From Bacillota bacterium (GTDB lineage Bacteria; Bacillota; Clostridia; Christensenellales; Aristaeellaceae), in the NCBI GenBank assembly GCA_023415715.1, contig JAEZJP010000177.1, forward strand, positions 1 to 5,576: a DNA stretch of 5,576 bases. The letters run 5' to 3'. A program made the position numbers and the translations under genes. Shown here piece after piece: positions 1 to 5,532 of the stretch (positions are counted from its first letter, which is position 1; the number at the start of each line of letters is the position of its first letter). The notes beneath the pieces were generated by a model. That model saw only the letters and a list, made by a program, of their open reading frames with translations, was not told where the DNA came from and searched no databases.

Positions 1-671
1 AATCTCTCGTAAATCGCATAGGCCGAAACCACCCTTTGTGCATATTGCTTCGTAGGACCGTCCGCCATGTCATTGATATGTATCGTTTGCCCATCCAGGG
101 AATAATCGGGGTTCATGAGCCATTCGGATACCTTGTTCTGCCCAGCGTGATAGGCGCTGGCTACCAGAACCGGATCACCGCCAAACATCTGCGACAGAAA
201 GCCGATATACCAGCTTCCATAACGGATATTCGTCAGGGGATCATACATCATTTCAAAATTATAGCTGCTCTCTTCATCCAATTTACCGGCGATCCATGTG
301 GCTGTTTCCGACATTACCTGCATGAGCCCCCTGGCGCCTACTGAGCTTTCGGCATCCTTTTGGTAGGAGCTTTCGCACAGTATGATGGCAGCCAGAAAGG
401 CGGGCTTTACATTGTTTTCCTGCGCCGCCTCCTCAATGGCCGGCAGATATTGCTCAGGAAGGGGATGTTCCGCCAGCAGCTTTTGATGGGCGGCTTCCCT
501 GGCGGCCTGCTGGGTATATAAATACGTCTCCATCAGCGCCTTGGCCAGGATCAGTCCAATCATTGCAAGCAGCATAACAATTAAGGTTACCGCCAACCAG
601 CGGTCCATCCGGACCGGATGCCGTGCGGCGCGGCCGGCCGCGGGTGCGGATACCGGGCGGGTATCAGTCAA
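1..671 (-). CDS. Membrane-anchored SLT-family lytic transglycosylase, 3' end cut off by the window
   Basis: Predicted peptidoglycan lytic transglycosylase (goose-lysozyme-like SLT domain) that cleaves MurNAc-GlcNAc bonds outside the membrane. 223 codons are visible. A short basic, Ala/Pro-rich cytoplasmic tail (1-24) is followed by one hydrophobic segment (25-43), a linker, and the SLT domain from about residue 70. The family motifs are in order: catalytic Glu100 in CESSY, GARGLMQVM (112-120), the NIRYGSWYIGFL block (148-159), AYHAG (173-177) and a C-terminal YAQRVVSAYAIY (210-221). The last block normally lies near the end of the domain, so little is probably missing. The chosen start is TTG at 671: GGGAGG lies 8 nt upstream (680-685) and overlaps the end of coaE. 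The first in-frame ATG (608) has no Shine-Dalgarno but would still keep the membrane segment. Oddities are His in place of the usual Asn in AYNAG, and Ser in place of Pro after GLMQVM. The family is clear; the start is an inference. Confidence 0.9.
   Translation of the reverse strand, partial: MTDTRPVSAPAAGRAARHPVRMDRWLAVTLIVMLLAMIGLILAKALMETYLYTQQAAREAAHQKLLAEHPLPEQYLPAIEEAAQENNVKPAFLAAIILCESSYQKDAESSVGARGLMQVMSETATWIAGKLDEESSYNFEMMYDPLTNIRYGSWYIGFLSQMFGGDPVLVASAYHAGQNKVSEWLMNPDYSLDGQTIHINDMADGPTKQYAQRVVSAYAIYER
629..642. repeat. 14-bp perfect GC-only palindrome
   Basis: CGCGGCCGGCCGCG reads identically on both strands. It lies between the proposed TTG start and the downstream ATG of the transglycosylase and encodes part of its Ala/Arg-rich N-terminal tail. 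It could fold into a strong hairpin or simply reflect GC-rich Ala/Arg/Gly codons. No function is assigned. Confidence 0.5.
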
Positions 672-1278
672 AGCGTGTTCCTCCCAGCTTTTTCAATGCT
701 TCCTGCCAAAGGCGCTCCGCCTGTGCGGCGCTTTCCTCAGGCGCACCGTCCGTGCGTATTACATGGTCCGCCCGGCGGCATTTTTCCCTTGGGTCCATTT
801 GGCTCTTCAGGCGCAATAATGCCTGCTCCTGCGTAAGCCCATCCCTTGCCCGAAGCCTTCTTATCTGCTCCCGCTTGGGCACGTAAACGCACCATACCTC
901 ATCGGCCATGGATTCCAAATTGCTTTCATATAAAAGCGGGATATCCACCACCACTGCCTTGTGCGTAAGGCTGATTTCGTTAAGTTCGTTTCTAATGCGG
1001 GCTGCCACCATGGGATGTATGATCCCTTCCAGGCGTCCTCGCGCCTCCTCATCGGAAAAAACGATGGCTGCCAGAGCTTTGCGGTCCATTGTGCCGTCCT
1101 CATGAAATACGCCTTCGCCGAAAGCACTTCTGATTTGTGGCAGCGCCTCGCCATTAGGTGAGGTCAGGGAACGGGATATCTGATCGGCGTCGATCACCGG
1201 CGCGCCCTGTTTGTTCAGGGCGTTCAGCAGCGTTGTTTTACCGCTGGCGATTCCCCCGGTGAGGGCGATAACGTACAT
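664..1278 (-). CDS. coaE: Dephospho-CoA kinase
   Basis: Catalyses the last step of coenzyme A synthesis: ATP-dependent phosphorylation of the 3'-hydroxyl of dephospho-CoA, in the cytosol. The 204-residue product has the full family signature: P-loop GGIASGKT (8-15), the DAD motif (30-32), IIHP (86-89), VDIPLLYE (111-118), the basic lid region RLRARDGLT (141-149) and RADHVI (169-174). About 200 residues is normal for bacterial CoaE. ATG at 1278 is preferred because AGGAGG (1285-1290) lies 6 nt upstream. An adjacent in-frame TTG at 1281 would leave only 3 nt. The stop overlaps the proposed start of the lytic transglycosylase by 8 nt, so the two are probably co-translated. It follows polA on the same strand after a 194-nt gap that holds two hairpins and a possible promoter. 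Nothing appears to be missing or broken. Confidence 0.97.
   Translation of the reverse strand: MYVIALTGGIASGKTTLLNALNKQGAPVIDADQISRSLTSPNGEALPQIRSAFGEGVFHEDGTMDRKALAAIVFSDEEARGRLEGIIHPMVAARIRNELNEISLTHKAVVVDIPLLYESNLESMADEVWCVYVPKREQIRRLRARDGLTQEQALLRLKSQMDPREKCRRADHVIRTDGAPEESAAQAERLWQEALKKLGGTRFD
680..685 (-). promoter_or_regulatory. Ribosome binding site for the lytic transglycosylase (decides a TTG start)
   Basis: GGGAGG on the minus strand, within the last codons of coaE (the Leu-Gly-Gly codons). The spacing is 8 nt to TTG at 671, which overlaps the coaE stop TGA (664-666). This suggests translational coupling. The next in-frame ATG at 608 has no purine-rich sequence at a proper distance. 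Confidence 0.7.
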
Positions 1279-1284
1279 CAATGT

Positions 1285-1290
1285 CCTCCT
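1285..1290 (-). promoter_or_regulatory. Ribosome binding site for coaE
   Basis: Consensus AGGAGG on the minus strand. A spacing of 6 nt selects ATG at 1278 over the adjacent TTG at 1281. Confidence 0.85.
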
Positions 1291-1330
1291 ATATGCGCAG
1301 CCTCGTTACAAAATATCTTGCTATAAGCCT

Positions 1331-1359
1331 ATTATAGGATACGGATATAACGTTGGTAC
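1331..1359 (-). promoter_or_regulatory. Possible sigma-A promoter for coaE-slt
   Basis: A perfect TATAAT lies on the minus strand at 1331-1336, giving a predicted leader of about 45 nt before the coaE ATG. The hexamer 17 nt upstream (1354-1359, GTACCA) is a poor -35, and there is no TGn extension, so the call rests on the -10 and on its position after the polA hairpins. The surrounding DNA is AT-rich compared with the genes. Confidence 0.4.
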
Positions 1360-1423
1360 AGTAACATTTCATTCCAGTTGGGCATTTTAGTCCCAATTTG
1401 TATCATTTATTAAATATAGGGGT

Positions 1424-1444
1424 GCAGGGGATAATATCCCCTGC
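1424..1444. repeat. Inverted repeat (hairpin 2 behind polA)
   Basis: GCAGGGGA and TCCCCTGC are perfect inverted arms around TAATA; on paper the symmetry extends to 10 bp arms around one base. On the minus strand it is followed by ACCCC and then an AT-rich run (TATATTTAATAAAT), not a proper U-tract. It may act with the adjacent hairpin as a terminator or 3'-end stabiliser for polA mRNA, or be half of a dispersed repeat element. Confidence 0.6.
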
Positions 1445-1451
1445 CGGGATT

Positions 1452-1472
1452 CTTAAGGGCGGAGCCCTTAAG
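1452..1472 (-). terminator. Hairpin 1 directly after polA stop; weak terminator candidate
   Basis: CTTAAGGGC and GCCCTTAAG are perfect 9-bp arms around a 3-nt loop. The repeat abuts the polA TAA (1473-1475). No run of T follows on the minus strand, so it is not a classical intrinsic terminator by itself. A second hairpin follows 7 nt later and then AT-rich sequence; the pair together could end or protect the polA transcript. Confidence 0.45.
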
Positions 1473-4043
1473 TTATTTTGTGTCGTACCAGCTTGGACCC
1501 TGGTTCACTTCTGCGATAAGGGGAACCTTCAGACTTACCACCTGCTCCATGCAGTTCTTAAGCAGTGCGGATGCCGTTTTTGCTTCCTCCGGCGGGCATT
1601 CAATGAGCAGCTCGTCGTGCACCTGCAAGGTCAGCCTCGCCTGAAGCTTTTCCCTTTTCAGCGCATCATACACCCGTACCATGGCAAGCTTTATGATATC
1701 CGCCGCGGTGCCCTGCACAGGGGTGTTCATGGCCACGCGCTCGCCGAAGTTGCGGGTATTGGCGTTGGAGCTACTTAACTCCGTAAGATACCGGCGGCGG
1801 TGAAAGAGCGTTTGGGCGTATCCCTTTTCCTTGCCGCTTTTCACGGCATCCTCCATAAAAGTCTTTACACCGGGATAGCGTTCAAAATACCGGCGCATGA
1901 ATTCCGCAGCTTCCTTGCGGGTGACGCCGGTATTTCTGGCCAGGCCGAAATCACTGATGCCGTAGACCAGGCCAAAGTTCACCGCCTTGGCGCTGGAGCG
2001 CATTTGAGATGTGACTTCATTCATGGGCACGCCGAACACTTCAGAGGCAGTCCGGGTATGAATATCCTGCCCCATCCGGAAAGCTTCCACCATATTCTTG
2101 TCGCCGCTTAAGTGGGCCAGCACGCGAAGCTCGATCTGCGAATAATCGGCATCCAGCAGCACCCAGCCCGGCTGCGGTATGAAAGCCCGGCGGATCTCGC
2201 GGCCAAGCTCAGAGCGGACAGGAATGTTTTGCAGGTTCGGATCATTGCTGGATATGCGGCCCGTGGCGGTTCCCACCTGGTCGAAGGTGGTGTGTACGCG
2301 GCTGTCCACACCCATCAGGCGCTGCAGTCCTTCTATATAGGTACCGTTCAGCTTTACGATCTGGCGGTAGTTTAACAGCGGAGTAATGGCGGGATGAAGT
2401 TCGGTGAGCCCCTCCAGGATATCTGCGCTGGTGGAATAGCCTTTTTGACTCTTTTTCCCGGCGGGCAGGCCCAGCGTTTCAAACAATACATGGCTTAGCT
2501 GCTGCGGGCTGTTAAGGTTGAAGCCGCGAACACCGGTCAAAGTATATACCTGCTCACGGAGGGATTCTATCTGCTGTGTAAAGTCCGCCCCGAGGCGGCT
2601 CAAAACATCCCTGTCCACCACAAAGCCGGCCCTTTCCATGGAAAAGAGCACACGGGAAAGCGGCATTTCCATATCAGCCATCAAAGCCAGCGCGTCGTTT
2701 TGCGTAAGCCTTGCCTGCTGGTTTTTGTACAGCGGAAGAAGCGCAGAAGCGTCCTCCTCCCCCCGGGGCGTAAAGTTGTGCAGCCCATAGCTGTGTTCCT
2801 GGGGGTTTACCAGGTACGCGCCGACCATGGTATCCCAAGCCACCTTATCCGGAAGCGGCGCGGAAATATCCTTCAATTTATGCATAAGGCTTTTCAAGTC
2901 ATGAACGATGATTTCCTGCTTCTCAAACAGCGGGGACAGGGCCAGAAGCGCGTCGCCGGGCGATAGCCCCGGAGACAGCAGATCCCCCATCAGCGTCACG
3001 CGGAAGCGGCGCCCGTCCGCTGCCGCCAGCGTCAGGCTGTCCCCCAGGTGGATGGCCACCGGGCCAGGCCTCTTGGCCAGTTCCTCCGCGGCATGATGGA
3101 TTGCCTCCAGCCCGGATAGCTCCTCCCAGGGGCCGAATGCTGTTTCCGCTTGCACAGGCGTTTCCGGAACGCTCTCCCCTTCCCCATTAAGCGCGGCAAG
3201 GCGCTTTGAAAGGCTGTTCAATTCATATTTCCGAAAGAGAGGCAGCGCTTCCTGCAGGCGGTTCAAGCGGCAGTCGGGCAGGCGCAGTTCCAGCGGCGCG
3301 TCCGGGCGAATGGTGGCCAGATCCTTGGAAAAGCGGGCCAGCTCCGCGTTGTCACGCACCTTTTCGCCAAGCTTCCCGGGTATGCTGCCGGCGTTTTCCA
3401 GCACATTATCCAGCGTGCCAAACTCGGCAAGCAGCTTTACTGCCGTCTTTTCTCCCACGCCAGGGATGCCGGGAATATTATCGCTGGAATCGCCCATCAG
3501 GCCTTTCCAATCGGTCACCTGCTCAGGAGTGATGCCATACTCCTCTTTTACGGTAGCAGGAGTAAAGAGCATCGTTTCCGAAAAGCCCTTTTTGGGAAAG
3601 AGCAAGGAAATATTATTGTCCACCAACTGCAGCGCGTCCCGGTCACCGGTGAGCAAAAGCGCCCGAAAGCCCTGCTCGTCGGCCTTTTTGGAAAAAGTGC
3701 CCAGCAGATCATCCGCCTCATAGCCCGCAAGGCTATACGTTCCAATACCAAGGGCGTTAAGCAGTTCCCGGATCAGGGCGAATTGAGGCCGGAGTTCCGG
3801 CGGTGTTTCCGCCCTGCCGGCCTTGTACGCCGCATACACTGTGTGGCGGAAGGTGGGGCCATGCTCATCAAAAGCCACGGCGCAGTAGCGGGGCTTTTCC
3901 TCCTGGAAAACTTTAAACAGCATCCCGAAAAAGCCCTGCACGGCATTTGTGTACACGCCGGTGGATGTATTCAAAAGGGGCAGTGCGTGAAAGGCTCTGT
4001 GTATCAGGCTGTTGCCGTCCACAATAAGAAAAATTTCCTTCAT
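1473..4043 (-). CDS. polA: DNA polymerase I, with 5'-nuclease and degenerate proofreading domain
   Basis: Removes RNA primers, matures Okazaki fragments and fills repair gaps. 856 residues in three domains. The 5'-nuclease domain (1 to about 285) keeps its metal ligands: D9, D59, E109, D111, D112, D134, D136, D185 and D188, with a helix-hairpin-helix at about 190-205. The middle domain (about 300-460) has the proofreading fold but lacks the DxE pair (VAIHLGDSLTL at 329-339) and the late YxxxD motif; only D404 in WDTM remains, so proofreading is probably lost, as in Bacillus and Thermus PolA. The polymerase domain (about 460-856) is intact: motif A DYSQIELR (633-640), motif B R682, K686, F690, Y694, and motif C QVHDE (807-811). 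Catalytic aspartates are D633 and D810. F690 is the residue tied to dideoxynucleotide discrimination. ATG at 4043 has GGGGAGG 8 nt upstream; the frame is open to 4112, but that stretch holds the putative promoter. Confidence 0.98.
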   Translation of the reverse strand: MKEIFLIVDGNSLIHRAFHALPLLNTSTGVYTNAVQGFFGMLFKVFQEEKPRYCAVAFDEHGPTFRHTVYAAYKAGRAETPPELRPQFALIRELLNALGIGTYSLAGYEADDLLGTFSKKADEQGFRALLLTGDRDALQLVDNNISLLFPKKGFSETMLFTPATVKEEYGITPEQVTDWKGLMGDSSDNIPGIPGVGEKTAVKLLAEFGTLDNVLENAGSIPGKLGEKVRDNAELARFSKDLATIRPDAPLELRLPDCRLNRLQEALPLFRKYELNSLSKRLAALNGEGESVPETPVQAETAFGPWEELSGLEAIHHAAEELAKRPGPVAIHLGDSLTLAAADGRRFRVTLMGDLLSPGLSPGDALLALSPLFEKQEIIVHDLKSLMHKLKDISAPLPDKVAWDTMVGAYLVNPQEHSYGLHNFTPRGEEDASALLPLYKNQQARLTQNDALALMADMEMPLSRVLFSMERAGFVVDRDVLSRLGADFTQQIESLREQVYTLTGVRGFNLNSPQQLSHVLFETLGLPAGKKSQKGYSTSADILEGLTELHPAITPLLNYRQIVKLNGTYIEGLQRLMGVDSRVHTTFDQVGTATGRISSNDPNLQNIPVRSELGREIRRAFIPQPGWVLLDADYSQIELRVLAHLSGDKNMVEAFRMGQDIHTRTASEVFGVPMNEVTSQMRSSAKAVNFGLVYGISDFGLARNTGVTRKEAAEFMRRYFERYPGVKTFMEDAVKSGKEKGYAQTLFHRRRYLTELSSSNANTRNFGERVAMNTPVQGTAADIIKLAMVRVYDALKREKLQARLTLQVHDELLIECPPEEAKTASALLKNCMEQVVSLKVPLIAEVNQGPSWYDTK

Positions 4044-4051
4044 GCTGCGGT

Positions 4052-4058
4052 CCTCCCC
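4052..4058 (-). promoter_or_regulatory. Ribosome binding site for polA
   Basis: GGGGAGG on the minus strand, 8 nt before ATG at 4043. It fixes the start at the conserved N-terminus MKEIFLIVDGNS rather than at the in-frame upstream TTG at 4112. Confidence 0.85.
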
Positions 4059-4083
4059 ATCGGCCCTATAAGCCTTCTTAAGT

Positions 4084-4112
4084 AGTTTACCACAAAATAA
4101 CGGAGGATACAA
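4084..4112 (-). promoter_or_regulatory. Putative extended -10 sigma-A promoter of polA
   Basis: On the minus strand, TTGTAT (4107-4112), a 17-nt spacer and TAAACT (4084-4089), the last preceded by TGG, i.e. the extended TGn motif. The predicted leader is about 34 nt and includes the ribosome binding site. The element sits between the end of the lipoprotein gene and polA, so polA can be transcribed on its own. Confidence 0.6.
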
Positions 4113-4133
4113 AGGCGCAGCGTGTGCACCTTC

Positions 4134-4147
4134 ATTTCCATGGAAAT
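4134..4147. repeat. 14-bp perfect palindrome between the lipoprotein gene and polA
   Basis: ATTTCCATGGAAAT reads the same on both strands. It touches the last base of the lipoprotein stop codon and lies about 22 nt upstream of the putative polA -35. It has no loop or T-run, so it is a poor terminator; an operator-like protein site is possible but unproven. Confidence 0.45.
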
Positions 4148-4776
4148 CAAACGTTCACCAAAATGGCCAAAGAGGCATAACCGCCAAAGCCTGTGGGTTC
4201 AACCGGCTTTAGCGGCTGGCTTTTCAAAATCGTTTCCACTTCCTCATAGCCTGTGGGAAAGGCAAAGTTATACCTGGCCGGCAACGCGAACACATACAGA
4301 CTGTTGCGGCTCAGTTCGCTGGGACCTATGGGCGCGGCACCGATATGAAACGCTTCTTTTTGAAGTGCGTCCCATTGTTCCAGGGTAAAAATCAGGATGG
4401 GTATGTCCTGCCTCGGGTTTTCCGCCGTCCATAAAGGGTGCCGTATCGATAGTTCCGGCCCTTCCTCTACAATTTTCCCCGCCTGCTCCCCAGTCGCTGC
4501 CAGGCCTTCCCAACGGGAGTCCACAATGGTAAAATCCTGCCAGCTGTCAGGCAGCGCGAAGCTGAAACCATATTGGGTATTGTAGTAAACCACTCCCTGC
4601 GCCTGAGGCGTGCTACTTGGCGGGGCGGCCGTTATAACAGCCGAAGGTAACGCTGTCGGCGCCGGGGCTGTGGGATTCGCACTGGGCGGCGCTGCCGTAT
4701 TCCCTACGCTTAAGCCCGCACAGCCGGTCAGCACGCAGACGGCCAGTAAAATGCAGATGTACTTTATAAGCTTCAT
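4147..4776 (-). CDS. Lipoprotein of unknown function with a Pro/Ala/Thr-rich linker
   Basis: A 209-residue predicted membrane-anchored lipoprotein. It has Lys2/Lys5, a hydrophobic stretch (6-16) and the lipobox LTGC, giving diacylation at Cys19. Residues 20-60 form a low-complexity linker rich in Ala, Pro, Thr and Ser, typical of surface lipoproteins that hold a domain away from the membrane. A compact domain follows, opening with YYNTQYGFSFALPDSW (64-79). It also contains IRHPLW (111-116), DIPILIFTLEQWD (124-136) and a conserved-looking IGPSEL...YVFALPARYNFAFPTGYEEVE (150-181). No enzyme motif or catalytic cysteine is visible. I do not recognise a characterised family and assign no function. 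ATG at 4776 has GGGAGG 8 nt upstream. A TATGAT at 4804-4809 might be a -10, but it has no good -35. No terminator follows, so transcription could run on into polA. Confidence 0.85.
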   Translation of the reverse strand: MKLIKYICILLAVCVLTGCAGLSVGNTAAPPSANPTAPAPTALPSAVITAAPPSSTPQAQGVVYYNTQYGFSFALPDSWQDFTIVDSRWEGLAATGEQAGKIVEEGPELSIRHPLWTAENPRQDIPILIFTLEQWDALQKEAFHIGAAPIGPSELSRNSLYVFALPARYNFAFPTGYEEVETILKSQPLKPVEPTGFGGYASLAILVNV

Positions 4777-4784
4777 TCAGCATG

Positions 4785-4790
4785 CCTCCC
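4785..4790 (-). promoter_or_regulatory. Ribosome binding site for the lipoprotein gene
   Basis: GGGAGG on the minus strand, 8 nt before ATG at 4776, giving the signal sequence MKLIKYICILL. Another ATG at 4783 is out of frame. Confidence 0.8.
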
Positions 4791-4878
4791 AGACCGTATT
4801 ACCATCATATCGTGCCTTATTCCAAAAATTCTATGTCTGTATCCTTTTCCCATACCGCAGGGCTATATCATAATGATG

Positions 4879-5406
4879 TCATCTATCCTGCCATTCCGAC
4901 TTAAGAACGGCATATTCATATGTATCATGCCAGATAGGATTTCCGTTATCATCTTTTTTGTGGTAAACGCTTTGAATAAGATGCCCCTCTCTTCGCATAC
5001 CGAGCCGCTCCATCAGACGCCAGGATTTTTCATTTTCAGGGTTGCAATAGGCAACGATACGCCTGGCACTCCGTGTTGAAATGATATGTTGTATAAGTGC
5101 TCTGGCGCTTTCCAACGCATAACCTTTCCCTTGGTAAGCTGCATTGAAAACATATCCCAGCTCCCAGGTATTAAATTCCAGCTTATTCAGGTATATATTT
5201 CCAATCAGTTTTTGATCATCATTCAAGCATACGGCCCAGAACGCATCATCACAAGCCCTGCGTTCCGCTTCTTTTTGGGATGACTCCAAGGAAAACACAT
5301 CATATGGCTCATAGCGCACAACCTGAGGATCGGACAAATATTCGTATAAATCCGGCCCGTCCTGCGGTGTAAAACGTCGGATGGTCAAGCGCTGGGTCAA
5401 AAGCAT
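4879..5406 (-). CDS. GNAT-family N-acetyltransferase, RimJ/RimL-like
   Basis: Predicted to move an acetyl group from acetyl-CoA to an amino group, on a protein N-terminus or a small molecule; the substrate cannot be told from sequence. The 175-residue length is usual for the RimJ/RimL (Acetyltransf_3) type. It opens with the typical LTQRLTIRRFTPQD (3-16), has the beta-4 strand and CoA pyrophosphate loop WELGYVFNAAYQGKGYA (81-97, Gln/Gly pattern at Q92, G93, G95), then the late family block CNPENEKSWRLMERLGMRREG (121-141, split here by N122-N125 and S128). ATG at 5406 is chosen because AGGGAGG lies 7 nt upstream. An in-frame extension to 5475 would run through the -10 box and lacks family similarity. 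An 88-nt AT-rich gap separates it from the lipoprotein ribosome binding site; no terminator is visible there, so the two may be cotranscribed. Its link to the neighbouring genes is unclear. Confidence 0.92.
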   Translation of the reverse strand: MLLTQRLTIRRFTPQDGPDLYEYLSDPQVVRYEPYDVFSLESSQKEAERRACDDAFWAVCLNDDQKLIGNIYLNKLEFNTWELGYVFNAAYQGKGYALESARALIQHIISTRSARRIVAYCNPENEKSWRLMERLGMRREGHLIQSVYHKKDDNGNPIWHDTYEYAVLKSEWQDR

Positions 5407-5413
5407 CAAAATT

Positions 5414-5420
5414 CCTCCCT
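5414..5420 (-). promoter_or_regulatory. Ribosome binding site for the acetyltransferase
   Basis: AGGGAGG on the minus strand with 7 nt to ATG at 5406. It decides the start against the longer in-frame extension to 5475. Confidence 0.85.
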
Positions 5421-5443
5421 GATAAAGATGGTTTACTGACATG

Positions 5444-5452
5444 ATTATACCA
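5444..5452 (-). promoter_or_regulatory. Putative extended -10 promoter of the acetyltransferase
   Basis: TGGTATAAT on the minus strand: a perfect TATAAT (5444-5449) with the TGn extension. The region 16-18 nt upstream has no good -35, which extended -10 promoters tolerate. The predicted leader is about 30 nt. It lies in the divergent region shared with the plus-strand gene at 5533. Confidence 0.6.
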
Positions 5453-5518
5453 CAGCACCATTCTTTTCGGCGCATGTTCCGGCTATCTTGCGGAAAGAAT
5501 GGATTTGATTCAATATCG

Positions 5519-5524
5519 AAGGAG
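5519..5524 (+). promoter_or_regulatory. Ribosome binding site for the right-edge gene
   Basis: AAGGAG, 8 nt before GTG at 5533. The ATG at 5527 is in the same frame but only 2 nt away, so GTG is the better start. Confidence 0.65.
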
Positions 5525-5532
5525 CGATGCGC

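Noticed and set aside
36..344. Plus-strand open frame opposite the lytic transglycosylase
   Set aside because: The minus strand carries all SLT motifs through this stretch; the plus-strand product has no family features.
1424..1472. CRISPR or tandem repeat array at the twin hairpins
   Set aside because: The two hairpins differ in sequence and there is no repeat-spacer pattern; they are two separate inverted repeats.
1398..1778. Plus-strand open frame of 126 codons antisense to the end of polA
   Set aside because: It is a shadow of polA codon bias, starts inside the hairpin region and has no ribosome binding site or recognisable domain.
3310..3723. Plus-strand open frame of 137 codons antisense to the polA 5'-nuclease region
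   Set aside because: Low-complexity Ser/Arg/Pro translation typical of an antisense shadow; it lies wholly within a confident gene.
4044..4112. N-terminal extension of polA by 23 codons from TTG at 4112
   Set aside because: It has no ribosome binding site, covers a promoter-like element and adds residues that precede the conserved PolA N-terminus. ATG at 4043 has GGGGAGG at ideal spacing.
4796..4825. TTGGAA and TAATAC as a promoter for the lipoprotein gene
   Set aside because: The -10 would place the transcript start within the ribosome binding site, leaving no usable leader.
5407..5475. N-terminal extension of the acetyltransferase to 5475
   Set aside because: The extension overlaps the TGGTATAAT box and the ribosome binding site and does not resemble the GNAT family, whose N-terminus begins right after ATG at 5406.
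5527..5532. ATG at 5527 as the start of the right-edge gene
   Set aside because: It is only 2 nt from AAGGAG; the in-frame GTG at 5533 has the proper 8-nt spacing.
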